Position numbers and translations under genes: made by a program. The notes beneath the pieces are model-generated. The model worked only from the letters and a program-made list of their open reading frames with translations, was not told the DNA's origin and made no database searches. Shown here in pieces: positions 8,766-16,981 of a DNA stretch of 42,852 nucleotides (the stretch's first letter is position 1; each line of letters begins with the position of its first letter). The stretch is from Sulfuritalea sp. (GTDB lineage: Bacteria; Pseudomonadota; Gammaproteobacteria; Burkholderiales; Rhodocyclaceae): the NCBI GenBank assembly GCA_023229545.1, contig JALNZB010000030.1, forward strand, positions 1-42,852. The letters run 5' to 3'.

Positions 8766-9296
8766 ATGAAGATCTACCTTGCCGGCCCCGACGTCTTTCG
8801 CCCCGATGTCGAAGCCTGGGCAAACTCGGCACGGGAACTGTGTCGCCAGTATGGATTCGAGGCTTTGACTCCCCTGGATCACTGCGAAACCGAACCCCGC
8901 CAAATCTGCGAAGGCAATCTGGAACTGATTCGCAAGGCACAGATGGTCGTCGCCAATCTCAACCCGTTTCGTGGCGCCGAACCGGACTCGGGGACGGTTT
9001 TTGAACTGGGTTATGGATTTGCCCTGGGCAAGAAGGTCTGGGGCTATGTGGCCAGTGGCGAAAGCCTGCTCGAGCGTGTTTCACGGCTCGTCGGTCAAAC
9101 AGTGGTTGATGGCGAGCCACACCCCACCGACGCACAGGGCTTGCTGATCGAGAACTTTGGACTGCCGCTCAATCTGATGCTGGCGATGTCAACCCAGATC
9201 ATTACGGGAGATCTCGCCGCCTGCGTTGCGGCGATTCGTCCGCGTCGTGTAACCACCGATGCGGGGGGGGGGGGGGGCTACCGCAATAGCGGATGA
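8766..9296 (+). CDS. Nucleoside 2-deoxyribosyltransferase-family protein
   Basis: About 176 residues from the ATG at 8766. An in-frame GTG at 8721 is possible, but the family starts at 'MKIYLAGPDVF'. The fold is seen in the N-terminal 'IYLAGPDVF', the 'ANLNPFRGAEPDSGTVFELGYGFALGKKVWGY' stretch carrying the catalytic-type Glu region, and a C-terminal 'TQIITGD'. Family members move the deoxyribose of nucleosides between bases, or hydrolyse it, in purine/pyrimidine salvage. The last ~12 residues (Gly run then YRNSG) come from a run of 15 G at 9263-9277 and do not look like family sequence. The original C-terminus may be lost or length-variable. It stands alone, about 105 bp after the M50 gene. 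Confidence 0.85.
   Translation: MKIYLAGPDVFRPDVEAWANSARELCRQYGFEALTPLDHCETEPRQICEGNLELIRKAQMVVANLNPFRGAEPDSGTVFELGYGFALGKKVWGYVASGESLLERVSRLVGQTVVDGEPHPTDAQGLLIENFGLPLNLMLAMSTQIITGDLAACVAAIRPRRVTTDAGGGGGYRNSG
9263..9277 (+). repeat. Run of 15 G at the 3' end of the deoxyribosyltransferase gene
   Basis: An uninterrupted G15 tract within the last codons. In the present length it encodes five Gly, and translation stops at 9294-9296; with other lengths, stops occur within about the next 25 bases. It may be a slippery phase-variable tract, or an assembly/sequencing weak point. Confidence 0.9.
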
Positions 9297-9730
9297 ATAG
9301 AAAGTAGACTTATTTATCCAAAATGGCTACCATCTGTCTGTAGCTTAACTTTCCGTGAAAACTGTAGCTCACAGGAATTACTAAAAACATACAACATATT
9401 GTTATATATGCTTAATGGCGAATATGGGTGACTATCCCTCCCTCTCCGCCATGATATTCTGCACAATTAGTTTCCCCCTTCGTAGCGCAAACCCGCCTGT
9501 ACAGGCGGGTTCCGGGCAGACCATTTTCTCAGTTCCACAGACTTGCCTCTATCTGCCCGAATTTCGGGCTCGCCCGCTCGGTTTTCTCTGTCGCCCCTTT
9601 TCGCGTTAAGAGTTTCCGCAGCATCGGTCGGGAGGATATCTCCGCATCCATGAGAAAGACCCTGCTAGAGAAGACGTGCAAACATCGCACACCTTCTCAG
9701 TCCTTCCGTATGAATTTTGGGGCTCTCGCT
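9297..9730. other. Gene-free stretch, AT-richer than surroundings
   Basis: About 430 bp without a convincing gene. The first 120 bp are AT-rich. It includes a perfect 22-bp palindrome at 9490-9511 and a 15-bp inverted repeat (GCCCGAA-T-TTCGGGC) at 9555-9569. Short ORFs here have no family resemblance that I recognise. Confidence 0.6.
9490..9511. repeat. Perfect 22-bp palindrome
   Basis: AACCCGCCTGT followed by its exact reverse complement with no loop. There is no T-run on either side, so it is not a standard terminator. A recombination, attachment or protein-binding site near the recombinase remnant is possible. Confidence 0.7.
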
Positions 9731-9912
9731 CTACACCGAGACTGAACCAAACCCGAGTACTCGCCGCTGCTCGATCCAACATGCCGGCAAAGGAAGTGCC
9801 TTCATCAGGCTATCCGACGTCAAGGTCGCCGGCTGTCGTCCTGCATCGATCGCTGCGACGATGTCCGGTGCCAGGAAGGCCACATATATCATCCGCTGCA
9901 CCAAGGATGCTA
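9731..9912 (-). pseudogene. Remnant of serine site-specific recombinase (C-terminal end only)
   Basis: Reading the minus strand from about 9912 to the stop at 9731 gives 'MIYVAFLAPDIVAAIDAG', then RQPATLTSDSL, and ends near 'WIEQRRVLGFG'. This matches the very C-terminus that I know from large serine recombinases/resolvases found in Proteobacteria ('LAFLAPDIVEAI..GRQP..LT...W..QR..LGF'). No start codon or catalytic N-terminus lies upstream; that space is occupied by the end of the histidine kinase gene. It is therefore a scar of a lost mobile element or prophage. Confidence 0.7.
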
Positions 9913-9921
9913 TGCTCAACC

Positions 9922-11577
9922 TTAGTGGAAATTCTTCGGCAACACCACCCTGAAACGCGTGCCCTTGCCCGGCGTGCTGTCCACTTCGATGCGGCCGCCG
10001 TGCTTTTGCACGATGCCGTAGGACAAGGACAACCCCAGACCGGTGCCCTTGCCGACCGGCTTGGTGGTAAAAAATGGATCGAAGATGCGCCCCAAATGTT
10101 CGTGCGGAATGCCCTTGCCGGTGTCTTCCACTTCCACCCAGACGTTCTCCTCGTCCTGCCCGGTACGCAGGATGATGAGTCCATGTTCCTCGATGGCCTG
10201 ACCGGCATTCACCAGCAGATTCATGAACACCTGGTTGATCTGCGACGGGAAGCATTCGATTTCCGGAATGCCGGCGTATTCCCGCGTCACCTCGGTCTTG
10301 TACTTGAGCTCGTTCCACACCACGTTGAGGGTGCTGTCCAGACCCCGTTCCAGGTTCGCCCATTGCTTTTCCGACTCGTCCACGTGGGAGAAATCCTTCA
10401 GGTCCTGGACGATGCGCCTGATACGCTGCAATCCATCCACCGATTCGGTCAATAGCTTGCTGATGTCATCACGCAGGTAGCCGATATCGACTTGTTGTTT
10501 CAGGGCGATCAGCACGGACCGGGTTTGTTCCGTCATTTCGCCTTCGCCCTGCTCGTAGGCGGACAGCACTTGCAGCAGATCCTCCACGTAGCCCTGCAAG
10601 GTGCCCAGATTCGAATTCACGAACCCCACCGGATTGTTGATTTCATGCGCCACGCCGGCCGCCAATTGCCCAATCGACGCCATCTTTTCCGATTGCAGCA
10701 ACTGGGCATGAGCTTGCCCCAGTTTTGCGATCAGTTCCGCCTGCGCCGCCTTTTCGGCGTGCAAGGCCGTGTTGGCCGCCGACAGGTCGACCGTCCGCTT
10801 CAGCACCTTTTCCTCCAACTGGTCGCGCGATTCGCGCAGGGCCTGCTCGGCCTGAATGCGGTCGGTGATGTCGTCGTAGCCGAAGACGCGACCGATGATG
10901 CGCTCGCCGAGGTACTGCGGTCGCGACCGGCATTCAAAAACGCGACCGTCGTGAAGCCTGAAAGTGTCCTTGGTCTCGTTGGCGTCGACGATCTCGCGCA
11001 AGCGGCGGCGACAGGTGTCGGATTCGACCACGCTGCCGGCGACAAAGTCGAGAATGGCCGCGTCGTCGCGGCTCATCAGCAAGTCGTCCGGAATCTTCCA
11101 CATGCCGCTGAACAGGCGATTCATGTTGGCGATCCGGCCCTGCCCGTCGATCACCAGGATGCCGTTGCCGGTCGATTCCAGCGTGGCCCGCAACTGCGAC
11201 AGGATCTGCGCCAGATCGTCTTCGGCGATGCTCTCCACCTGCACGTCCCTGGCCTGAACCAGCAGCATGGGCTTGCCATCGTGCTCGACGACGCGAACGG
11301 ACTTGCGGACCGTCAGCGTCGAACCGTCGGCGCATAGATACAGTCCCTCTTGAACCTCAATGGCCTGGTACTGGCCATTGCGGACATCCTCCCAGTAGAA
11401 GACATCCTGCAACGCGCTTTCGATATCGGTGATGGTCCGCGTCAGCAGTTCCTCCACGGAATAGCCGAGTGCCTGCCCGACGAAGCGATTGGCGGCGACG
11501 ATCCGCAGATCGGTCGGCGCCACCAGCAACAGCATCTGCTCGCAGTGATCCAGCAACAGACGGTCGAAATCGCTCAT
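9922..11577 (-). CDS. PAS-domain sensor histidine kinase
   Basis: 551 residues, no membrane segment, so probably a cytoplasmic sensor. There are two PAS domains (~10-115, and ~135-245 ending 'GYDDITDRIQAEQAL'), then a coiled coil to ~300. Next is a HisKA dimerisation helix with 'LAAGVAHEINNPVGFVNSNL' (phosphoacceptor His about 311), an insert of ~60 residues, and an HATPase domain with the N box 'NQVFMNLLVNAGQAIEEHG', G1 'VEDTGKGIP', F box 'IFDPFFTTKPVGKGTGLGLS' and a C-terminal G box. It resembles ZraS/NtrB-like kinases. The start overlaps the stop of the HD-GYP gene upstream (ATGA), so the two are co-translated. No response regulator is adjacent. The 3' end meets the recombinase remnant. 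Confidence 0.9.
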   Translation of the reverse strand: MSDFDRLLLDHCEQMLLLVAPTDLRIVAANRFVGQALGYSVEELLTRTITDIESALQDVFYWEDVRNGQYQAIEVQEGLYLCADGSTLTVRKSVRVVEHDGKPMLLVQARDVQVESIAEDDLAQILSQLRATLESTGNGILVIDGQGRIANMNRLFSGMWKIPDDLLMSRDDAAILDFVAGSVVESDTCRRRLREIVDANETKDTFRLHDGRVFECRSRPQYLGERIIGRVFGYDDITDRIQAEQALRESRDQLEEKVLKRTVDLSAANTALHAEKAAQAELIAKLGQAHAQLLQSEKMASIGQLAAGVAHEINNPVGFVNSNLGTLQGYVEDLLQVLSAYEQGEGEMTEQTRSVLIALKQQVDIGYLRDDISKLLTESVDGLQRIRRIVQDLKDFSHVDESEKQWANLERGLDSTLNVVWNELKYKTEVTREYAGIPEIECFPSQINQVFMNLLVNAGQAIEEHGLIILRTGQDEENVWVEVEDTGKGIPHEHLGRIFDPFFTTKPVGKGTGLGLSLSYGIVQKHGGRIEVDSTPGKGTRFRVVLPKNFH

Positions 11578-12860
11578 TTCCTTGCGCCCTCTTTGCCGGG
11601 ACTGTCGGCATCGAAGTAGTAGCTGACCTGCTGACGCGGACTGAGGTAGTTGTAGATCTCGCGCGGCACTTGTCCCGGCCGGATCGCCTTGGCGATGTTG
11701 GCGTCGGTCTCATGCGCCATGTCCACCAGGATCGCTTCCTCCTTGGGGATTTCGGCGTCATACACCACGATCAGCGGTTTCATCGGCTGGGTGGTGTTGA
11801 CGGTGGCGACCATGCCGATGACGCCATTCGAAAGCTGCACGATGGTCCCGGGCGGGTAAACCCCCAGGCAGCGGATGAAGACTTGCAGCAACTTCGGATC
11901 GAATTTGCCGCGCAAGCGGGCGAACATCAGCGACAAGGCCTCATGCGGCGTCAGGGCGTCGGCAATACTCACCGGATTGCACAGCTCGTCATAGTGGTTG
12001 GCGATGGCGACGATGCGAGCCAGCAAACCGATCGCATCGCCCTTGAGTTTCGCCGGATAACCGCTGCCGTCATAGGCCTCGTGATGTTCGCGAATGATGG
12101 CCAGGGTAGCCGGCGTAAACTTCAGCCGCTTGCCGATTTCGACGCCGTACTCGCAATGCAGTTCGTAGAAGCTGCGCTCGGCCTGGGTCAGCGGCTCCGT
12201 TTTCATGAGTATCTTCGCCGGGATTTCGCGACGCCCGATGTCGTGGAACAGTGCGCCCATCCCCAGCGTACTGACCGCCTCCTGCGGCAGCTTGATGTCG
12301 CGGGCCATCATCATCGACAGCATGGTGACATTCAGCGAATGAAAATACAGTTCCTCGCCTCCCAGCTTGTCGCCCATGAGGTGAATGGCGAGTTCCGGCG
12401 CGGAGAGGATGGATTCGGCAATCTGGTCGACCAGTTGCGCCGCCTCATGCACGGTTTCCTCCGGCTTGGCGATCAGGTTCTTGTCGATATTACGAACAGT
12501 GCTCGCGGTCTTGACGAATGCGTGTTCGACGCGAGCCGCCGCCGCGCGCTGGACCCGTATGCGCTCGACCAGAACGCGCTTTGCCTCCAACGCCCGCGAC
12601 AGTTCGGCACGCCCTGCAGTCACCTCGACCGCCGGTACTTCCGGCTGCGGGCAGTCAGACGACGGCGCGGCAACGCTGCGCGACGGATCGTAGTTTACGG
12701 TTTTCAGGCCCAGGCTGCGAATGATATTGATCTGCTCTTCGGTCTTGATCCTGAAATTGTTGAACGCAAAAGGATGCTCGAACCACTTCAGATCGAGATG
12801 GACATGCAGTCCAATTCGAAGCTGGTCCAGCGGGAGGGTGGGAAGGTCTGGCATCGCCAT
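11574..12860 (-). CDS. HD-GYP domain protein (probable cyclic-di-GMP phosphodiesterase)
   Basis: About 428 residues from the ATG at 12860, where the conserved N-terminus 'LPLDQLRIGLHVHLDLKW' begins. A longer reading from GTG 12932 exists, but its extra residues look unlike the family. The N-terminal ~130 residues are a DUF3391-type domain. The HD-GYP domain follows, with 'GALFHDIGRREIP' (HD pair) and 'REHHEAYDGSGYP' (GYP signature), then 'GLLARIVAIANHYDEL'. Such enzymes degrade cyclic-di-GMP. The motif has Ala where many members have Arg (HHERxDGxGYP), but the metal ligands and GYP are kept. It is the first gene of a two-gene operon with the PAS kinase. Confidence 0.88.
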   Translation of the reverse strand: MAMPDLPTLPLDQLRIGLHVHLDLKWFEHPFAFNNFRIKTEEQINIIRSLGLKTVNYDPSRSVAAPSSDCPQPEVPAVEVTAGRAELSRALEAKRVLVERIRVQRAAAARVEHAFVKTASTVRNIDKNLIAKPEETVHEAAQLVDQIAESILSAPELAIHLMGDKLGGEELYFHSLNVTMLSMMMARDIKLPQEAVSTLGMGALFHDIGRREIPAKILMKTEPLTQAERSFYELHCEYGVEIGKRLKFTPATLAIIREHHEAYDGSGYPAKLKGDAIGLLARIVAIANHYDELCNPVSIADALTPHEALSLMFARLRGKFDPKLLQVFIRCLGVYPPGTIVQLSNGVIGMVATVNTTQPMKPLIVVYDAEIPKEEAILVDMAHETDANIAKAIRPGQVPREIYNYLSPRQQVSYYFDADSPGKEGARK

Positions 12861-13086
12861 CGTTGTCTGATTTTTTGTTGCGACCGTCTGGCCGGCCCGG
12901 CATTGAGCCTGCGTCATCTCGGGCACAGCCACAGGATCGCAAGCACCAAATCTGTGTGGCAGTATTACACGAAAAACAAAACCTTTCCCCTGTCTCGTTC
13001 AGGCCCACTCCATTGGATATGACTCGCATTGCGCTCGATGCGGGCACAGGCGAGCGATAATCCGTTCGACATCCACAGGAGTCGTC

Positions 13087-13791
13087 ATGAGCTACGTCAT
13101 TCCCCCTGCCCCGATTGCCAGCGTCCCGGTCGCCGACAGCACTGACAGCTTCCCGGTGCGACGCGTCTACTGCGTCGGTCGCAACTACGCGGCGCACGCG
13201 CGCGAGATGGGCGCCGACCCGGAGCGCGATCCACCCTTCTTTTTCTGCAAGCCGGCCGATGCAGTGGTTGCGGTGGCCGAGGGCAGCACAGCGAACGTGG
13301 CCTATCCGTCCGAAACGGCCAACTATCAGCATGAAGTCGAACTGGTCGTCGCCATCGGCAAGCGCGGCGGGAACATCGCTGTCGGCAGCGCCAATGCTCA
13401 TGTCTGGGGCTATGCCGTGGGCTTCGACATGACCCGCCGCGACCTCCAGTTCGCCCTGCGCGACAAGGGCCGACCGTGGGAGCTGGGCAAGGCCTTCGAC
13501 CAGTCGGCTCCGATCACGCCGATTGTTCCCGCCAGCCGCAGCGGCCACCCGACCGCCGGCAGAATCTGGCTTTCCGTCAACGGCGAGCTGAAGCAGGAGG
13601 GCGACATCGGCGATCTGATCTGGTCCGTACCGGAAACCATCGCCCATCTCTCCATGTATTTCGAACTCTTTCCCGGCGACTTGATTTTCACCGGCACGCC
13701 AGAAGGCGTCGGCCCGGTGGTGAAAGGAGACATCGTGAACGGCGGCGTCGAGGGGGCGGGACTGGGCGAACTATCGATCCGCATTGTATGA
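13087..13791 (+). CDS. Fumarylacetoacetate hydrolase (FAH) family protein
   Basis: 234 residues. The start is preceded by a clear ribosome site (ACAGGAG, 13075-13081). The FAH fold is seen in 'RVYCVGRNYAAHAREMG', 'PFFFCKPADAVV', the metal-binding 'YQHEVELVVAIG', 'GYAVGFDMTRRDLQ', 'KAFDQSAPI' and the C-terminal 'DLIFTGTPEGVGPV'. Length and motifs are close to fumarylpyruvate hydrolases, which split fumarylpyruvate in gentisate breakdown, but no aromatic pathway genes are nearby. The exact substrate is therefore open. It is divergent from the HD-GYP gene. Confidence 0.88.
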   Translation: MSYVIPPAPIASVPVADSTDSFPVRRVYCVGRNYAAHAREMGADPERDPPFFFCKPADAVVAVAEGSTANVAYPSETANYQHEVELVVAIGKRGGNIAVGSANAHVWGYAVGFDMTRRDLQFALRDKGRPWELGKAFDQSAPITPIVPASRSGHPTAGRIWLSVNGELKQEGDIGDLIWSVPETIAHLSMYFELFPGDLIFTGTPEGVGPVVKGDIVNGGVEGAGLGELSIRIV

Positions 13792-13835
13792 GCCGAAATG
13801 GATTGAGCCAGCCCAGCTTCCGTTAGAATCCCGGA

Positions 13836-14375
13836 ATGCGCCGTCAGCTCCGCAAAGCCCTGCCAAATCATGAAGCGATTCGAAGCAATCGCTGGCTCGC
13901 ACCTTTCGAGAACACCCTGCTCCATCCGCGCCTGTGGCATCTCAACCGTCATTCGGTGGCCGGTGCCGTGGCGGCAGGACTGTTCTGCGGGCTGATCCCG
14001 GGACCGTTTCAGATGCCGGGCGCGGCGATCTGCGCCGTCATCTTCCGGGTCAATCTGCCGCTGGCCATGTTGACCACGCTGTACACCAACCCGTTCACCA
14101 TCGTCCCGCTCTACATCGTCGCCTTCGCCATCGGCCAACGGGCGCTGCCAGGCGAACACCATCGCTTTGTCGCACCTCCCGAGCCGGGCGAAGACGGCCT
14201 GATCGCCTGGGGGCGGGCGCTGATCGAGTGGATGATCGGACTCGGCGCTCCTCTTGCCCTGGGCCTGGTGCTGCTCGCCTCGGGTCTTGCTTTCGCCGGA
14301 TATTTTGCGGTTCGTCTGGCCTGGAGAATCTACCTGATACGCGCTTGGCAACAGCGCAGTCGGCGGCTTGCCTGA
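13836..14375 (+). CDS. DUF2062 membrane protein
   Basis: 179 residues. The DUF2062 core is 'HRHSVAGAVAAGLFCGLIPG-like', 'NLPLAMLTTLYTNPFTIVPLY' and two C-terminal hydrophobic segments (~70-100 and ~140-165), with a basic N-terminus and tail. Function of the family is unknown; members are inner-membrane proteins. No Shine-Dalgarno precedes the ATG beyond 'GGA', and a candidate -10 (TAGAAT, 13824-13829) sits about 7 bases before it. The stop overlaps the start of the channel gene (TGATG), so both are probably co-expressed. Confidence 0.85.
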   Translation: MRRQLRKALPNHEAIRSNRWLAPFENTLLHPRLWHLNRHSVAGAVAAGLFCGLIPGPFQMPGAAICAVIFRVNLPLAMLTTLYTNPFTIVPLYIVAFAIGQRALPGEHHRFVAPPEPGEDGLIAWGRALIEWMIGLGAPLALGLVLLASGLAFAGYFAVRLAWRIYLIRAWQQRSRRLA

Positions 14376-15436
14376 TGAACTACGAAAGCAATAACGACGA
14401 TGTCCTGCGCCGCGCGCGGCATTCGATCGTGGTCTCCCTGATTTCATTTTCCGTCGTTCTGGTGGCGGGGACGTTTGGCTACAAGCACTTCGCCGAGATC
14501 GACGCGACCTGGGTTGATGCCGTTTACATGACATTCCTGATGATCGCCACCATCGGTTACGGCGCCGGGGTGGAGATCTATCGCCATCCTGAACGGGAAC
14601 TTTTCACGATGGCGGTGGCCTTTTCCGGCATCGGCATCATGACCTATTTCTTTTCAAGCGTAACGGCGCTGGTGCTGGCCAGTGACTTCGATAAATCAAT
14701 GCGGAGACGACGCATGGACAAAATGATGAAAAAGGTTCATGGCCACTACATCGTATGCGGCTTCGGTCGCGTCGGACGCAACGTGGCCTCCGAACTTGAA
14801 GCCACCAACCATCACTACGTCGCCATCGACGAAAACCTGGAACTGCTGGAAAATTATGTGGAAAGGAAGCCGGGCCTGCTCTATCTCCAGGGCGATGCTT
14901 CCGACGACGACCTGCTGGTCAGCGCCAACCTTGCGGATGCCAAGGGGGTTTTTGCGGTAACCGGCGACGACAGCCGCAACCTGATGATCAGCCTGACCGC
15001 CAAGCAGATCAATCCCGGCGCGCGCGTGGTGGCGCGTTGCAATGAACTACGCAATGTGGAAAAACTGCGCAAGGCCGGCGCCGACTCCATTGTCTCGCCA
15101 AACTTCACCGGCGGCATGCGCATCGCCTCGGCCATGCTGCGCCCCCATGTCGTGTCGTTTCTTGACGAAATGCTGCGCTCGGCGCACAAATTGCGAGTCG
15201 AGGAAGTGGCGCTGCCCGCCGATTTCAAACCGCGTCCTCTGGCGACCCTGCACCGGCTGCGCAGCGACAACTATGTCTTGCTGGCGGTGCGCACCCGCGG
15301 CGACTGGGAGTTCAATCCACGCAGCGATTTCATCTTGCAGCCAGGCTTCACCCTGATTGCGATGGCCTCGCCGCACGGTCGGGCCGAACTCGAACGCTCC
15401 TTGCAGGATGTGAACGGCAACGGCGACGCCACATAG
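14375..15436 (+). CDS. Two-TM potassium channel with TrkA-N/TrkA-C (RCK) domains
   Basis: 353 residues from the ATG at 14375. There are two membrane helices (~18-40 and ~82-108) around a pore loop with the K+ selectivity filter 'TIGYG'. The usual Asp after it is Ala (TIGYGA). A cytoplasmic RCK domain begins 'HYIVCGFGRVGRNVA' (Rossmann GxGxxG) and continues through 'LYLQGDASDDDLL', followed by a TrkA-C domain (~255-345). Such channels gate K+ flow according to ligand or nucleotide binding. It overlaps the DUF2062 gene by one base. Confidence 0.9.
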   Translation: MNYESNNDDVLRRARHSIVVSLISFSVVLVAGTFGYKHFAEIDATWVDAVYMTFLMIATIGYGAGVEIYRHPERELFTMAVAFSGIGIMTYFFSSVTALVLASDFDKSMRRRRMDKMMKKVHGHYIVCGFGRVGRNVASELEATNHHYVAIDENLELLENYVERKPGLLYLQGDASDDDLLVSANLADAKGVFAVTGDDSRNLMISLTAKQINPGARVVARCNELRNVEKLRKAGADSIVSPNFTGGMRIASAMLRPHVVSFLDEMLRSAHKLRVEEVALPADFKPRPLATLHRLRSDNYVLLAVRTRGDWEFNPRSDFILQPGFTLIAMASPHGRAELERSLQDVNGNGDAT

Positions 15437-15503
15437 CGGATTCGCCAGAGCCTCCGTCCCGAAGCGGCGGTGCGCAATACGCCCGCCGTGTTGCGGGCAG
15501 ACG

Positions 15504-16742
15504 TCAGGCGGGCTGATCCAGTCCGAAGACCTTGTGCAAGACCCGCACGGCCAGTTCAAGGTACTTCTCATCGACCACGACAGATATCTTGATCTCCGAG
15601 GTCGAGATCATCTGGATGTTGATGCCTTCTTCGGCCAGGGTGCGGAACATCTTGCTGGCCACACCAGGATGGGAACGCATGCCGACGCCCACTGCGGACA
15701 CCTTGCATATCTTGTTGTCACCGGCGATGGCGCGCGCGCCGATATGCGGTTTGATCTGCTCTTCCAGCATCTTCTTCGTACGGTCGAAATCACTGCGATT
15801 GACCGTGAAGGAAAAGTCGGTCGTGCCGTCGTGACCAACATTCTGGATGATCATGTCGACATCGATGTTGGCGTCGGCCACCGGGCCGAGTATCTGGTAG
15901 GCGATGCCGGGACGGTCGGGCACGCCCAGCACCGTGAGCTTGGCCTCGTCGCGGCTGAAAGCGATGCCGGAAATGATCGGTTGTTCCATGTTGGTATCTT
16001 CCTCGAGAGTGATGAGCGTGCCCATGGTCTCCTGGCCTTCTTCTTCGAAGCTGGAGAGCACGCGCAGCTTGACCTTGTACTTGCCGGCGAATTCCACCGA
16101 ACGAATCTGTAGCACCTTGGAACCGAGGCTGGCCATTTCCAGCATTTCCTCGAAAGTGATGCGATCCAGCTTTCTGGCCTCGGGCACGATGCGCGGGTCG
16201 GTGGTGTAGACACCGTCGACGTCGGTATAAATCTGGCATTCGTCCGCCGTCAAGGCGGCGGCCAGCGCCACGGCTGAGGTATCCGAGCCGCCGCGCCCCA
16301 GCGTGGTGATGTTGCCCTCGGCATCGACCCCCTGAAAACCGGCGACGATGATTACCGTATCATCGTCGAGGTCGCGCCGCATGTTGACGTCGTCAATATC
16401 GAGAATGCGCGCCTTGGTGAATGTGCTGTCGGTCAGCACCTTGACCTGCCCCCCGGTGTAGCTTTTGGCCTTGAGGCCGAGATCCCTGATCGCCATGGCC
16501 AACAACGCTATGGTGACCTGCTCGCCGGTGGAAATCATCACGTCGAGTTCGCGTGCGTCGGGCTGCGGGGAAACATCCTTGGCCAACGCGATCAAACGGT
16601 TGGTCTCGCCGCTCATGGCGGAAACCACCACCACCAGTTGATGCCCCTGCGCCTTCCAGCGCGCCACGCGCCGGGCGACGTTGCGAATGCGCTCGGGTGA
16701 CCCCATCGATGTGCCGCCGTATTTCTGGACTATCAATGCCAT
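15504..16742 (-). CDS. lysC: Aspartate kinase
   Basis: 412 residues, the length of the lysine/threonine-sensitive alpha form of the LysC/Ask family. The kinase domain starts 'VQKYGGTSMGSPERIRNVA' and includes 'GRGGSDTSAVALAAAL' and 'YTDVDGVYTTDPRIV'. Two C-terminal ACT domains (~265-405) carry 'VGVGMRSHPGVASKMF' and 'IQMISTSEIKISVVV'. It phosphorylates aspartate, the first step to lysine, threonine, methionine and diaminopimelate; dapA, a later step, is at 26889-27785. It stands alone, convergent with the channel gene. Confidence 0.95.
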   Translation of the reverse strand: MALIVQKYGGTSMGSPERIRNVARRVARWKAQGHQLVVVVSAMSGETNRLIALAKDVSPQPDARELDVMISTGEQVTIALLAMAIRDLGLKAKSYTGGQVKVLTDSTFTKARILDIDDVNMRRDLDDDTVIIVAGFQGVDAEGNITTLGRGGSDTSAVALAAALTADECQIYTDVDGVYTTDPRIVPEARKLDRITFEEMLEMASLGSKVLQIRSVEFAGKYKVKLRVLSSFEEEGQETMGTLITLEEDTNMEQPIISGIAFSRDEAKLTVLGVPDRPGIAYQILGPVADANIDVDMIIQNVGHDGTTDFSFTVNRSDFDRTKKMLEEQIKPHIGARAIAGDNKICKVSAVGVGMRSHPGVASKMFRTLAEEGINIQMISTSEIKISVVVDEKYLELAVRVLHKVFGLDQPA

Positions 16743-16865
16743 TGCAGTCGTTTTTCAGTTGGAAAACGCGGATTTTACCCGATAGTCCGCGCCGCCAAAC
16801 GACCTTGGACAATAACCATTGCGCCACCCAGACTATCTCCCCGTACTAATGTCAGAAAGATTTTC

Positions 16866-16894
16866 TTGTATGGCGAAAGAATTTGTTCTATAGT
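16866..16894 (+). promoter_or_regulatory. Candidate sigma-70 promoter of the XRE-type gene
   Basis: TTGTAT (16866-16871) and TATAGT (16889-16894) separated by 17 bases, in a locally AT-rich region. The predicted transcript would begin at or next to the hairpin at 16901-16920. The -35 match is weak. Confidence 0.45.
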
Positions 16895-16900
16895 TTGGAC

Positions 16901-16920
16901 TCTATTACTTCGGTAATAGA
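16901..16920 (+). promoter_or_regulatory. TTCG-capped hairpin in the 5' leader of the XRE-type gene
   Basis: TCTATTAC, loop TTCG, GTAATAGA: a perfect 8-bp stem with a stable UUCG-type tetraloop, just after the candidate -10. It could be an mRNA 5' stabiliser or, as DNA, a dyad operator for the regulator encoded next. No T-run follows, so it is not a terminator. Confidence 0.55.
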
Positions 16921-16981
16921 GCATAAACATTTGTATTATCCCGACGTGATCGCTTTGACAGTCAATTCAAGGAGCAAGTAG

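Noticed and set aside
9415..9609. 64-codon ORF in the AT-rich gap
   Set aside because: No ribosome site, no family resemblance, and it spans the 22-bp palindrome.
11469..13022. 517-codon plus-strand ORF opposite the kinase and HD-GYP genes
   Set aside because: The minus-strand genes show clear domains; this frame shows none.
15070..15100. Possible further copy of the dispersed motif on the minus strand in the channel gene
   Set aside because: AGTCGGCGCCGG occurs, but the second half is absent.
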